DNA from: Methanobacteriota archaeon
Lineage (GTDB): Archaea > Halobacteriota > Methanomicrobia > Methanomicrobiales > Methanospirillaceae
Assembly (NCBI GenBank): GCA_029547145.1
Contig: JAKPPV010000003.1
Coordinates: 1 to 64,000, forward strand
DNA: 64,000 nucleotides
Direction: 5' to 3'
This document shows, piece after piece, positions 43,310 to 52,576 of this stretch; the stretch's first letter is position 1, and every line of letters starts with the position of its first letter. The position numbers were made by a program, and so were the translations under genes. The notes beneath the pieces were generated by a model, which was not told the DNA's origin, did no database searches, and saw only the letters and a program-made list of their open reading frames with translations.

Positions 43310-44367
43310 ACCCCTTGGACCGGGCGTGCCTTTTCGCCCTCGCCGGCCTTGCCGTACTGCTCGCCGGCTGCACGACACTGCTCGGCCCATCCGTCGAGTA
43401 CCCCGCGATCGTGCCCGTCCCCGGTTCCGGGGAGCCGCTGTACGCAGCGGAGACGTTCCGGTTCGAGGACGGGACCGTGACCGTCGGCATCAACATCGAT
43501 GCCGGGGTCTACCAGGGGGCGAAGAGGACGAACAGGGAGGTCCTCCTCAGGGCCCCGGTGCCCGAGGAGGAGTGGGTTGCCGGTCATTACCTTGCCCAGA
43601 TCGCCGACCCCGCCCAGGACCGGTTCTGGACCGACCTCGTCGGAGCGTTCCGGACCGAGAGGGAGCGTCTCGGGCTCGACGACGACCGGTACCTCGAGCT
43701 GATCGCGACCGCAGTCCAGCAGCTGCCCTACGAGAGCGAACCGGAGACGGCGTCCCGGTTCCCGATCGAGACCTGGGGGGACCGTGCCGGCGACTGCGAC
43801 GACAGGTCCCTCCTCCTCGCCGGACTCCTCGCCCGCGAGGGCTACCGTGTCGCCCTGCTGGCCTTCCTTCCCGAGGGGCACATGGCGGTCGGGATCGGCT
43901 GCGCCCCTGAGTACGCCTACAACGGCACGGGGTACGCCTACCTCGAGGCGACCAACACCACGTTCGTCGGAGTCGTCCCGCCCGGACTCGCCGGGGGAGA
44001 ACGGCCCGTGGCACCCCCTCTTGTCATCCCGGTCGGGCGGGGGGAGAGGGACTACGGTGCGGCGGACGAGACGGCGGCGATCGCGGAGGCGGTCCGGTCC
44101 GCACGGGCGCGGGCGGAGGAGCTCGGGCGGGAGATCGATCTCCGCCGGGCGGCCCTCGACCGGGACCGGGAGCGGCTCGAGGGGCTGCAGGGAGCTGGCG
44201 ACCCGGTGGCGTTCGAGACCGGGCGGGATCGGTACCGGGCCGATGCCGCCGCCGTCGCCCGCCTGGTGGAGGAGCACAACCGGCTCGTCGGGCTGGTCAA
44301 CCACTGCCTCTCGCACGGGTTCGACCGGGTCGGCACCGCCGCCTACGTCTCCGCGCACCGGGTGTAG
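43306..44367 (+). CDS. Lipoprotein with transglutaminase-like domain
   Basis: A 353-residue lipoprotein, GTG start overlapping the HAD stop. N-terminal signal ending in a lipobox (LLAGC at about 22). Residues about 120-240 look like a transglutaminase/cysteine peptidase fold: the DRAGDCDDRSLLLAGLLAREGY segment (the usual GDC of the family), HMAVGI with the histidine, and YLEATN. A coiled-coil-like region follows (about 260-330). It is likely an extracytoplasmic peptidase or cross-linker acting on proteins or cell-surface material. Confidence 0.78.
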   Translation: MNPLDRACLFALAGLAVLLAGCTTLLGPSVEYPAIVPVPGSGEPLYAAETFRFEDGTVTVGINIDAGVYQGAKRTNREVLLRAPVPEEEWVAGHYLAQIADPAQDRFWTDLVGAFRTERERLGLDDDRYLELIATAVQQLPYESEPETASRFPIETWGDRAGDCDDRSLLLAGLLAREGYRVALLAFLPEGHMAVGIGCAPEYAYNGTGYAYLEATNTTFVGVVPPGLAGGERPVAPPLVIPVGRGERDYGAADETAAIAEAVRSARARAEELGREIDLRRAALDRDRERLEGLQGAGDPVAFETGRDRYRADAAAVARLVEEHNRLVGLVNHCLSHGFDRVGTAAYVSAHRV

Positions 44368-44516
44368 GACCCGGCACGGGCGACGAGACCGGAGAAGAAG
44401 GCGGACCGATCCGGCTCGGGGGCGATGGGGCGGACCCGGACGAGCGATCCCCGCCGCTGCAGGGTCGGGTATCGGGCAGCACGTTCGGCGATGTACCGGA
44501 AGGTCTCTCGTTCCAT
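44343..44516 (-). CDS. Possible small protein, 57 residues
   Basis: A minus-strand frame (METMOD-like start MERETFRYIAERAARYPT) overlaps the last 25 bp of the lipoprotein gene. Codons look like those of real genes here, but no homologue comes to mind. It could be a leader or chance frame; the spot is otherwise a 258-bp gap. Confidence 0.4.
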   Translation of the reverse strand: MERETFRYIAERAARYPTLQRRGSLVRVRPIAPEPDRSAFFSGLVARAGSYTRCAET

Positions 44517-44587
44517 GCAGAGATCCCTGGCGGGCAGGTCGAAAAGAGGCAGGCTCGCCCCGTGAAAGTATTCCCCCGATCGGCAAC

Positions 44588-44596
44588 GGTATAATC
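44588..44596 (+). promoter_or_regulatory. Probable TATA box of sufCB
   Basis: GGTATAATC lies about 34 nt before the sufC ATG at 44626. Read on the minus strand the same island could serve the small protein at 44516. Confidence 0.5.
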
Positions 44597-44625
44597 TGTG
44601 GGGACGATACATCTGCCGAAGAGCC

Positions 44626-45357
44626 ATGCTCGAGATCACAGACCTGCACGTCTCGATCGAAGGAAAGGAGGTCCTCCACGACATCAACCTCGTGATCCGG
44701 GACGGCGAGACCCACGTGATGCTGGGACCCAATGGATCGGGCAAGACGACGCTGCTCCGGACGATCATGGGCTTCGGGGGGTACACGGTGACCTCGGGCT
44801 CGATCGTCTTCAACGGCGAGGACGTCACGCAGATGCCCCTCCACGAGCGTGCCCAGCGCGGGATGGGGATGCTCTACCAGCGTCCCCCCACGATCGCCGG
44901 CCTCAAGCTCGGGAAGCTCCTGGACGTCACCGCGAAGAGACGGGCGGACCAGATCGCGACCCTCGCCGGGGAACTGAACATGGACCGGTTCCTGGACCGG
45001 GACGTGAACGCCGGGTTCTCGGGCGGCGAGATCAAGCGGAGCGAGATCCTTCAGCTCCTCGTCCAGGACCCGTCGTTCGTGATGCTCGACGAGCCCGAGT
45101 CCGGCGTCGACCTGGAGAACATCTCCCTGATCGGCAACGCCACCGCCCGCCTCCTCGAGAAGGACCAGCATCTCATCCACAGGACGAAGAGCGGGCTGAT
45201 CATCACCCACACGGGGTACATCCTCGACTACATCGACGCGGACATCGGGCACGTGCTCATCGACGGGGTCTTCAAGTGCCATGGCAACCCCCGCGAGATC
45301 CTGAAGTCGATCAAGACCCACGGGTACCAGGAGTGTATCGAATGCCAGCGGATGTAG
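44626..45357 (+). CDS. sufC: SufC-like ATPase of the minimal SUF (SMS) system
   Basis: A 243-residue ABC ATPase. Walker A LGPNGSGKTTLL, Q-loop YQRPPTI, signature FSGGEIKRSEIL, Walker B FVMLDEPESGVDL and the H-loop ITHTG are present. With SufB it forms the minimal iron-sulfur assembly scaffold thought to be ancestral in methanogens. It overlaps the next gene by 16 bp. Confidence 0.93.
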   Translation: MLEITDLHVSIEGKEVLHDINLVIRDGETHVMLGPNGSGKTTLLRTIMGFGGYTVTSGSIVFNGEDVTQMPLHERAQRGMGMLYQRPPTIAGLKLGKLLDVTAKRRADQIATLAGELNMDRFLDRDVNAGFSGGEIKRSEILQLLVQDPSFVMLDEPESGVDLENISLIGNATARLLEKDQHLIHRTKSGLIITHTGYILDYIDADIGHVLIDGVFKCHGNPREILKSIKTHGYQECIECQRM

Positions 45358-46454
45358 ACGAACTCAAGGACCTCTCCGAGGAGGACCGGAACCGGCTCGA
45401 ACTCGCGGGCCTGGACATGGCGATGGAGGAGCGCTCGGGCTCGTTCTTCCAGGTTGACCAGGAGATCCGCCACGTCCACTCGGGGGCCGAGGGGATCGAG
45501 GTGCTGCCGATCGCCGATGCCCTCCGGAAGTACGAATGGCTCAACGACTACTGCTGGCACGCGGTCGACCGGGACAAGGACCGGTTCACCCAGTACGTCG
45601 CAAAGCAGGAGGTCCAGCGGGGGTTCGCGATCATCGCCCATAAGGGGGCGAAGGCGATCTACCCGCTCCAGGCCTGCCTCTACCTCGCCGGCGCCAGGGT
45701 CCAGCACGTCCACAACATCGTGATCGCCGAGGAGGGGGCCGAGCTCCACCTGATATCGGGGTGCGTCTCCTCCGCCGGGACCACCGGGGGGGCGCACATC
45801 GGCGTCACCGAGTTCTACGTCGGGAAGAACGCGCGCGTCACCTCCACGATGATCCACAACTGGTCGGAGTCGATCTCGGTCTACCCTCGCTCGGCGTCGA
45901 TCATCGAGGAGGGCGGGGTCTTCCTCTCCAACTACGTCTGCATGCAGCCGGTGCGGCACATCGACATGAACCCGCTGGCGACACTGAAAGGGAGGGACGC
46001 GGTCGCACGGTTCTCCTCGGTCGTGGTCGCCCTCCCGGGCTCCGAGCTCGACCTCGGTTCCCGGGCCGTCCTCCAGGCGCCCGGGTGCTCCGCCGAGATC
46101 GTCAGCCGGATGATCACCAGGGGGGGCTCGATCGTGAGCCGGGGCGAGATCCGGGGCGAGGTGGGGAACACGAAGGGGCATATCGAGTGCAAGGGCCTGA
46201 TCCTCGAGGACGGCCTGATCCACGCGATCCCCGAGATCGCCGGCCTCGTGGTGGACACCGAGCTCTCGCACGAGGCGGCGGTCGGCCGGATCGCACGCGA
46301 CGAGATCGAGTACCTGATGTCGCGCGGCCTGAACGAGGAGACCGCCACCGCGACGATCATCCGGGGGTTCCTCGATGTGAAGATCCGGGGGCTGCCGGAG
46401 ACGCTCCAGCGGCAGATCGACGCCGCGATCGACGCCGCGGAGTCTGGGTTCTAG
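45342..46454 (+). CDS. sufB: SufB-like scaffold protein of the minimal SUF (SMS) system
   Basis: A 370-residue SufB/SufD fold protein: helical start, beta-helix core (AHKGAKAIYPLQACLYLAG, VHNIVIAEEGAELHLISGCVS, TEFYVGKNARVTSTMIHNWSE), LGSRAVLQAPG and C-terminal ELSHEAAVGRIARDEIEYLMSRGLNE. With SufC it assembles and hands over iron-sulfur clusters. SufC and SufB overlap by 16 bp with a GGAG site before the ATG at 45342, so expression is coupled. Confidence 0.94.
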   Translation: MPADVDELKDLSEEDRNRLELAGLDMAMEERSGSFFQVDQEIRHVHSGAEGIEVLPIADALRKYEWLNDYCWHAVDRDKDRFTQYVAKQEVQRGFAIIAHKGAKAIYPLQACLYLAGARVQHVHNIVIAEEGAELHLISGCVSSAGTTGGAHIGVTEFYVGKNARVTSTMIHNWSESISVYPRSASIIEEGGVFLSNYVCMQPVRHIDMNPLATLKGRDAVARFSSVVVALPGSELDLGSRAVLQAPGCSAEIVSRMITRGGSIVSRGEIRGEVGNTKGHIECKGLILEDGLIHAIPEIAGLVVDTELSHEAAVGRIARDEIEYLMSRGLNEETATATIIRGFLDVKIRGLPETLQRQIDAAIDAAESGF

Positions 46455-46456
46455 GG

Positions 46457-47101
46457 ATGGTGCGGGACCCGTACGAACCGATGCGCCTGGCGATGGTCGA
46501 ATACCAGATCGCCAGGCGGGGGATTCACGACCCCCGGGTGCTCGATGCACTCCGGCAGGTCCCGCGTCATCTCTTCGTCCCCCCGGGGTTCGAACGGGAG
46601 GCGTACGAGGACTCGCCCCTGCCGATCGGCCAGGGGCAGACGATCTCCCAGCCGTACATCGTCGCCCTCATGACCGCCCTCCTGGACGTCGGCCCGGACG
46701 ACCGGGTGCTGGAGATCGGAGCCGGGTCGGGCTACCAGGCGGCGGTGCTCGCCCGGCTCGCCGGCGGCGTGATCACGGTCGAGCGCCTCCCCGAGGTCGC
46801 TGCCCAGGCCCGCCGGAACCTGGAGCGGGTGGGTGTCAAAAACGTCGAGGTGGTGGTCGGCGACGGGACCCGGGGCCGGCCCGAGTCCGCTCCCTACCAG
46901 GGGATCATCGTCACGGCGGCGGCGCCACGGGTCCCGCCACCCCTCCTCGAGCAGCTCGCGGACGGGGGACGGCTCGTCGCCCCCGTCGGAGGGCGTGACC
47001 TCCAGGAACTGGTCCGCGTCGTCCGCCGCGGCGGGCGATACGAGTACGAGCACGCCGGGCCGGTCCGGTTCGTCCCGCTTGTGGGGGAGCACGGATGGTG
47101 A
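46457..47101 (+). CDS. pcm: Protein-L-isoaspartate O-methyltransferase
   Basis: A 214-residue SAM-dependent repair enzyme that methylates isoaspartyl residues of aged proteins. MVEYQIARRGIHDPRVLDALRQVPRHLFVP, GQGQTISQPYIVALM, the SAM motif VLEIGAGSGYQAAVLA and PPLLEQLADGGRLVAPVG are typical. It starts 2 bp after the sufB stop and overlaps the cyclase gene by 7 bp. Confidence 0.95.
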   Translation: MVRDPYEPMRLAMVEYQIARRGIHDPRVLDALRQVPRHLFVPPGFEREAYEDSPLPIGQGQTISQPYIVALMTALLDVGPDDRVLEIGAGSGYQAAVLARLAGGVITVERLPEVAAQARRNLERVGVKNVEVVVGDGTRGRPESAPYQGIIVTAAAPRVPPPLLEQLADGGRLVAPVGGRDLQELVRVVRRGGRYEYEHAGPVRFVPLVGEHGW

Positions 47102-47697
47102 GGTACATCGATGTCACCCGGGTCCTTTCTCCCGGCGTGGTCACCTACCCGGGGGACCTGGAGCCCCGGATCGAGAAGCAGGATACCGGCGACTACCTGA
47201 TCAGCTCCCTCACGCTCAGTTCCCACTCGGGGACGCATATCGATGCCCCCGACCACTTCCTCCGGGACGGGCGGACCGTCGACCGGCTCCCGCTCGATCT
47301 CCTGATCGGCCCCTGCCGGGTCCTGGAGACGCAGGAGACGGTGATCGGTCCCGGGGTCTTCGAGGGGCGCCTCGAGGGCGTGACCAGGGTCCTCTTCCGG
47401 ACCTGGTTCTCCCGGCGGACCCGGTTCGTCTCCCCCTTCCCGGCGCTCACCCCGGAGGCGGCACGGTCGCTCGCGGCATCCGGTGTCCGCATCGTGGGCA
47501 CGGACGGACCGTCGATCGAGCCCGACGGCTCGGACGGGACGGTCCACCGGACCCTGCTCGCCCGGGGAGGGGCCGTGATCGAGCTCCTCGACCTCTCCGG
47601 CGTGCCCCCGGGGGACTACCGGCTGATCGCGCTCCCGCTCCGGGTCCGGGATGGCGACGGCGCGCCGGCACGTGTCGTGCTGGAGGTGGACGGGTGA
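47095..47697 (+). CDS. Cyclase family (kynurenine formamidase-like) protein
   Basis: A 200-residue protein of the arylformamidase/cyclase family. YIDVTRVLSPGVVTYPGDLEPRI at the start and the metal motif SSHSGTHIDAPDHFL are complete; then GTDGPSIEP and a YRLIALPLR end. In bacteria it hydrolyses N-formylkynurenine or similar amides; here a substrate cannot be assigned, and no tryptophan catabolic genes are near. It overlaps the next gene by 4 bp (GTGA). Confidence 0.87.
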   Translation: MVRYIDVTRVLSPGVVTYPGDLEPRIEKQDTGDYLISSLTLSSHSGTHIDAPDHFLRDGRTVDRLPLDLLIGPCRVLETQETVIGPGVFEGRLEGVTRVLFRTWFSRRTRFVSPFPALTPEAARSLAASGVRIVGTDGPSIEPDGSDGTVHRTLLARGGAVIELLDLSGVPPGDYRLIALPLRVRDGDGAPARVVLEVDG

Positions 47698-48299
47698 ACC
47701 TCTTCGTCCGGGCGGCCCGGGTGCTGATGGACCGGATCGAGGGCTGCGGATGCGAGGACGGCGCGATCACGATCGCCCGGAACCACGACGCCCGGGTCTG
47801 CCCGTACGAGCGCGGGGTCCCGCTCGAGGCCGAACACGGCGGGCGCATCGCCCAGTTCGTGACCGGGAGCCCGGTGGAGGCCCGGGTCCGCATCACGATG
47901 CTCCAGGGTGCGCCCCTCTCGGGTGAACGGGAACGGTCGGCCGCCGGCGCGGTCCTGAACGCGGTGACCGGGTTCTTCGGGTTCTCGCGACGGCTCGGGG
48001 GCTGCGCGGACGAGGACCGGCCCGCCTGCCTGGGCCGTCTGGCAGAGGAGACCGCCGGATGCCGGGTCTTCCTGGTCGGCCCCTCGCCCGTCCTGGAGCA
48101 TCGGCTCGGGGACCGGCTGGCGGCGACTCCGGAGGAGGCGGACCTGTTGCTCGTCCTCGGTCACGGGCTCGTGACCGACGCCGGCCTGGCAGCCGTCGAG
48201 GGTTCGGCGGGAGTCCGGCGCGTCCTCATGCTCGGGCCGTCGACGGCAGGAGTCGCCACGCTCCTTGAATGTTCACACTGGTGCCCGTATGGTCGCTGA
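47694..48299 (+). CDS. Hypothetical cysteine-containing protein
   Basis: A 201-residue protein I do not recognise, starting with GTG in a GTGA overlap. It has cysteines near the N-terminus (GCGC, VCPYE), a FFGFSRRLGGC segment and a C-terminal alpha-beta half (CRVFLVGPSPVLEHRLG, DLLLVLGHGLVT, RRVLMLGPSTAG, LLECSHWCPYG) resembling a Rossmann-like fold, weakly like DUF364. No membrane helix. It ends the sufC-sufB-pcm-cyclase run. Confidence 0.6.
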   Translation: MNLFVRAARVLMDRIEGCGCEDGAITIARNHDARVCPYERGVPLEAEHGGRIAQFVTGSPVEARVRITMLQGAPLSGERERSAAGAVLNAVTGFFGFSRRLGGCADEDRPACLGRLAEETAGCRVFLVGPSPVLEHRLGDRLAATPEEADLLLVLGHGLVTDAGLAAVEGSAGVRRVLMLGPSTAGVATLLECSHWCPYGR

Positions 48300-48331
48300 G
48301 ACCATGACCGAAATCTCATATCCGGTGAGAA

Positions 48332-48342
48332 CAATTATATTG
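48332..48342 (+). promoter_or_regulatory. Probable promoter of the amino-sugar operon
   Basis: CAATTATATTG is an AT-rich TATA-like element in the 164-bp gap before the operon. It predicts a leader of about 100 nt before the ATG at 48464, preceded by AGGAGG at 48449-48454. Confidence 0.6.
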
Positions 48343-48463
48343 CTATGATCGCCGGCACCACCGGGGAGCCGTCGCCCGGACCCCTGCCGTCTGCGGGGCA
48401 TCGGTGGTGCCGGACGTCCCCCAACCGGGTCCGTCCGACCCACGACCAGGAGGCACTACCCTG

Positions 48464-49666
48464 ATGCAATGCGTGATCCTCGCCGCCGGCGAGGGCAAAC
48501 GGATGCGCCCGCTCACGGCGTCCCGTCCGAAAGTGATGCTGCCGGTCGCGAACCGGCCGATCCTCGAACACCTGATTGCGGCAGCGGTCAGGGCAGGTTT
48601 TTCCCGGTTCCTGCTCGTCGTCGGGTACGGCGAGCGGGAGATCCGGGAACACTTCGGTGACGGGACCGGGTTCGGGTGCCGTATCCGGTACGTGACCCAG
48701 CGGCAGCAGCTCGGTACGGCGGACGCGGTCAGGGCGTGCGCCGGCCTGGTCTCCGGGCCGTTCCTCCTGATGAACGGCGACATGATCGTCGGGGCGGAGG
48801 ACATTGCCGCGATCGCGGCGATGGACGGAGCGGTGATGGGGATCCACCGGACCGACCACCCGAAGGACTTCGGCGTCGTCACCTGCGAGCACGGGTTCAT
48901 CACCGGCCTGGAAGAGAAGTCGCCGGAACCCGCGAGCGACCTGATCAACGCCGGGGTCTACCGGTTCGACGAGGAGATCTTCGAGCGGATCGGGCGGATC
49001 GGGATGTCGAGCCGCGGCGAGCTCGAGCTGACCGATGCCCTCGAGGGGTACATCGGAGAGCGCCGGTTGCGGGCGCACATGCTCCGGTCGTGGCTGGACA
49101 TGGGCTACCCCTGGGACCTGCTCGACGCGAACGCCCGACTGCTCAAGGACCACGAGCCCCTCGTCGAGGGCGAGATCGAGGAGGGGGTCGTGATGAAGGG
49201 CGCCGTCTCGGTCGGAAAGGGGAGCGTCGTGATGTCCGGCACCTACATCGAGGGGCCGTGCGTGATCGGACGGGGGTGCAGGATCGGTCCGCATGCATAC
49301 CTCCGCCCCTCAACGGCGGTCGGCGATCGTTGCCACATCGGCCATGCGACCGAGATCAAGAACACGATCGTGCTGCCTGACACGAAGATCCCGCACTTCA
49401 ACTACATCGGGGACTCGGTGATCGGCAGCGGGTGCAACTTCGGGGCCGGCTCCAAGGTGGCAAACCTCCGTAACGACCACAAGATCGTCAAGGTGGCCGG
49501 ACGGGTGACCGGGCGGAAGAAGCTCGGCGCGATCGTCGGCGACCGGGTCAACCTCGGGATCAACTGTTCGGTGAACGTCGGGACCGTGATCGGACCCGGC
49601 GTGAACGTCGCCCCCCACTCCTTCGTCGAGGGGTGGATCGACGAGGGGACCTCATTTCAGTCGTAG
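48464..49666 (+). CDS. Bifunctional sugar-1-phosphate nucleotidylyltransferase/acetyltransferase (GlmU-like), copy 1
   Basis: A 400-residue protein with an N-terminal nucleotidyltransferase (MQCVILAAGEGKRMRPLT, PKVMLPVANRPI, NGDMIVG) and a C-terminal left-handed beta-helix acyltransferase (repeats such as IGRGCRIGPHAYLRPST, IKNTIVLPDTKIPHFNYIGDSVIGSGCNFGAG, NLRNDHK). The last block is the archaeal GlmU-like acetyltransferase core, so it likely acetylates GlcN-1-P and adds UTP to give UDP-GlcNAc. It is the first of six genes; the next starts 8 bp later. Confidence 0.9.
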   Translation: MQCVILAAGEGKRMRPLTASRPKVMLPVANRPILEHLIAAAVRAGFSRFLLVVGYGEREIREHFGDGTGFGCRIRYVTQRQQLGTADAVRACAGLVSGPFLLMNGDMIVGAEDIAAIAAMDGAVMGIHRTDHPKDFGVVTCEHGFITGLEEKSPEPASDLINAGVYRFDEEIFERIGRIGMSSRGELELTDALEGYIGERRLRAHMLRSWLDMGYPWDLLDANARLLKDHEPLVEGEIEEGVVMKGAVSVGKGSVVMSGTYIEGPCVIGRGCRIGPHAYLRPSTAVGDRCHIGHATEIKNTIVLPDTKIPHFNYIGDSVIGSGCNFGAGSKVANLRNDHKIVKVAGRVTGRKKLGAIVGDRVNLGINCSVNVGTVIGPGVNVAPHSFVEGWIDEGTSFQS

Positions 49667-49674
49667 GTGAGACC

Positions 49675-50832
49675 ATGCAGGCTGTAATTCTTGCGGCGGG
49701 CGAGGGAACGCGTCTCCGCCCCCTGACCCTGTCGAGGCCGAAGGCCCTCGTCCCGGTCGCCAACACGCCGATCCTGAAGTACGTGATCGACGCCCTGCTC
49801 GCAAACGGCATCCGGGAGATCATCGTGGTCGTCGGGTACCGCAAGGAGCACGTGATCCGCTACCTGAACGATCACGACCTGCCCGTGCGGGTCGTCTACC
49901 AGGAGAACCAGCTGGGGACCGCGCACGCGCTCCGCTGCGCGGAGCCGTACCTGCAGGACCGGTTCCTCCTGCTCGCCGGGGACAACTACATCGACGCCGC
50001 CTCGATCGCGCAGATCAAGAACGAGCGGAACGCGATCCTGGTCACCGACCACCCCAGCCCGACGGACTTCGGGGTGGTGATCGCCAGGGACGGTCTCGTC
50101 CGGGAGATCCGGGAGAAGCCGACCACGACGGACGGGAAGATCGTCTCGACGGGGATCTACTCCCTCGACCGGTCGTTCTTCAGGTACGCCGTCGGACCCG
50201 AGGTCCCCGACGCGCTCCAGGCGATGATCCTCGACGGTGTCAGAGTGACACCGGTCCGGGCGGTCGACTGGCTGGACGCGGTCAACCCCTGGGACCTGCT
50301 CGAGATGAACTCGAGGCTCCTGGCGCGGATCGAGACGCAGCGTGCCGGGACGATCTCCCGCTCATCGAAGCTCTACGGGCTGATCCGGATCGGAAAGGGG
50401 TGCGAGATCGGCCCCAACACCTACATCCACGGCCCGGTCATGATCGGTGAGGGCTGCAGGATCGGCCCGAACTGCGTGATCCTGCCCAACACCTCGATCG
50501 GCGCGCGGGTGACGATCGAACCCCTGAGTTACGTCGCCCACTCCCTCGTGATGGACGACGTGGTGATCGGCTCGCACTCCCGGGTGATCGACGCGGTGAT
50601 CGGGGAGGGGTGCCGCCTCGCCGATCATACGGCCACCTGGACGTCGGAGGCGATCTTCGAACGTGAAAAGGAGGGGTTCCAGAAGGCCTCCTTCGGTGCC
50701 GTCCTGGGCGACCGCGTCCGCTCGGCGCCGTATACGATCCTCAAGAACTGCATCGTCGGGAACAACGCCTCGATCCAGTCGGGGAACACGACGGTGACCG
50801 GTATCATACCGGACGACGCGGTGGTGATCTAG
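49675..50832 (+). CDS. Sugar-1-phosphate nucleotidylyltransferase with beta-helix domain, copy 2
   Basis: A 385-residue paralogue of the preceding protein. The nucleotidyltransferase domain is intact (MQAVILAAGEGTRLRPLT, PKALVPVANTPI, LLAGDNYI); the beta-helix (IGEGCRIGPNCVILPNTSIG) lacks the NLRNDHK acceptor block of copy 1. It is probably a nucleotidyltransferase for a glucose- or glucosamine-type phosphate with the helix serving structure. It ends one base before the ATG of glmS. Confidence 0.86.
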   Translation: MQAVILAAGEGTRLRPLTLSRPKALVPVANTPILKYVIDALLANGIREIIVVVGYRKEHVIRYLNDHDLPVRVVYQENQLGTAHALRCAEPYLQDRFLLLAGDNYIDAASIAQIKNERNAILVTDHPSPTDFGVVIARDGLVREIREKPTTTDGKIVSTGIYSLDRSFFRYAVGPEVPDALQAMILDGVRVTPVRAVDWLDAVNPWDLLEMNSRLLARIETQRAGTISRSSKLYGLIRIGKGCEIGPNTYIHGPVMIGEGCRIGPNCVILPNTSIGARVTIEPLSYVAHSLVMDDVVIGSHSRVIDAVIGEGCRLADHTATWTSEAIFEREKEGFQKASFGAVLGDRVRSAPYTILKNCIVGNNASIQSGNTTVTGIIPDDAVVI

Positions 50833-50833
50833 G

Positions 50834-52576
50834 ATGTGCGGCATCGTCGGCTACATCGGGTTCCGCCAGGCGGCGCCCGTCATTGTGGAGGGGCTCCGGA
50901 AGCTCGAATACCGGGGGTACGACTCGTTCGGCATCGCGACCAACAACCCCCACATCGATGTCTACAAGTGCGAGGGCAAGATCTCGGAGAATGACCGTGC
51001 GGCGGCGCAGCTCCATGGTTCGATCGGGGTCGGGCACACCCGCTGGGCGACCCACGGGGTCCCGAGCGACCGGAACGCGCACCCGCACCTGGACTGCACG
51101 GGCCGGATCGCGGTGGTCCACAACGGGATCATCGAGAACTACGCGGCGCTCACCCGGGAACTGGAGGAGCGGGGACACCGGTTCCGCTCCGAGACCGACA
51201 CCGAGGTCGTCGCGCACCTGATCGAGGAGTACTACCGGGGCGACCTGGTCGCGGCGGTGCGGCAGGCGATCACCCGCCTGCAGGGGTCGTACGCGCTCCT
51301 GGTGACCGCGGAGGGCCACGACGAGATCGTCGCCGCACGCGATGCGTCCCCGCTGGTGCTCGGGATCGGGGACCAGGAGTTCTTCGCCGCCTCGGACGTC
51401 ACCCCCCTTTTAGGCTACACCGAGCGGGTCGTCTACCTGGAGGACGGGGACCTGGCGAGCCTCGACCGTGATGGGTGGCACGTCTTCCGTGATACCACTC
51501 CGGTGAGGAGGGAGATCGAGCATGTCACCTGGGACGTCGAGACGGTCCGGAAGGGCGGGTTCCCCCATTTCATGCTCAAGGAGATCTACGAGCAGCCGAA
51601 GGTCTTCTACGACACGTTCCACGGTATCACCCCCGAATCGCTCCCCGAGCGCTACCGGCGTCCCTCCGAGATCACGGTCGTCGCCTGCGGCTCGTCGTAC
51701 CACGCGGGCCTCGTCTTCAAGTACCTCTGCGAGTCGACCTGCCGGATCCCGGTCCGGGCGGAACTCGGCTCGGAGTTCAAGTACTTCACCCCGCCCCTGA
51801 AGGGGATCGTGATGGTGATCAGCCAGTCGGGAGAGACCGCGGACACACTCGCGGCGCTGAAGAAGGCAAAGGCATACAACTGCCCGACGCTGGCGATCAC
51901 GAACGTGCTCGGGTCGAGCGTGACCCGGATCGCGGACCATACCCTCTACATGCGGGCCGGACCCGAGATCTCGGTCGCCGCCACGAAGTCGTTCGTCGCC
52001 CAGCTGGCGGTGCTGTTGCAGCTCGTCGCCCTCATGAGCAAAAAGGACGACTTCGCCGAACCGCTCGAACGGGCGAACAGCGCGATCGAGGAGGTGCTCC
52101 TCCAGGACATCGACCGCGCGGTCGAGATCTGCCGCCCGGCCCAGCACCTCTTCTACGTGGGGCGCGGGCTCTTCTACCCGATCGCGCTCGAGGGGGCCCT
52201 GAAGATGAAGGAGATCTCGTACATCCATGCCGAGGGGTACGCGGCCGGAGAGCTGAAGCACGGGCCGTTCGCCCTCCTCTCGGAGGAGACACCGGTGGTC
52301 GCGCTCTGCTCGCCCGGGGACACCTACTCGATCATGCTCTCCAACATCAAGGAGATGAAGGCGCGCAAAGCCCCGATCATCGGGATCGGGGCCCACGGCG
52401 ATCGGGAGCTGATCGACATCGTCGATGTCTTCATCCCGATCCCCGGGTCCCACGAGCTCGTCCAGATGATCGCAACCTCGGTCCTCCTCCAGTTGCTCGC
52501 CTACCGGACGGCGGTCGCACTGGGACGGGACGTGGACCAGCCCCGCAACCTCGCAAAGAGCGTGACTGTCGAATGA
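50834..52576 (+). CDS. glmS: Glucosamine-fructose-6-phosphate aminotransferase GlmS
   Basis: A 580-residue enzyme making GlcN-6-P from Fru-6-P and glutamine. N-terminal glutaminase [12 protein letters not shown] with Cys2, then two SIS domains ([14 protein letters not shown]-like [35 protein letters not shown], and [21 protein letters not shown]) and a C-terminal [11 protein letters not shown]. Archaeal GlmS is of this two-domain type. It supplies the amino sugar for the flanking genes and overlaps the acetyltransferase gene by 4 bp. Confidence 0.96.
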   Translation: MCGIVGYIGFRQAAPVIVEGLRKLEYRGYDSFGIATNNPHIDVYKCEGKISENDRAAAQLHGSIGVGHTRWATHGVPSDRNAHPHLDCTGRIAVVHNGIIENYAALTRELEERGHRFRSETDTEVVAHLIEEYYRGDLVAAVRQAITRLQGSYALLVTAEGHDEIVAARDASPLVLGIGDQEFFAASDVTPLLGYTERVVYLEDGDLASLDRDGWHVFRDTTPVRREIEHVTWDVETVRKGGFPHFMLKEIYEQPKVFYDTFHGITPESLPERYRRPSEITVVACGSSYHAGLVFKYLCESTCRIPVRAELGSEFKYFTPPLKGIVMVISQSGETADTLAALKKAKAYNCPTLAITNVLGSSVTRIADHTLYMRAGPEISVAATKSFVAQLAVLLQLVALMSKKDDFAEPLERANSAIEEVLLQDIDRAVEICRPAQHLFYVGRGLFYPIALEGALKMKEISYIHAEGYAAGELKHGPFALLSEETPVVALCSPGDTYSIMLSNIKEMKARKAPIIGIGAHGDRELIDIVDVFIPIPGSHELVQMIATSVLLQLLAYRTAVALGRDVDQPRNLAKSVTVE

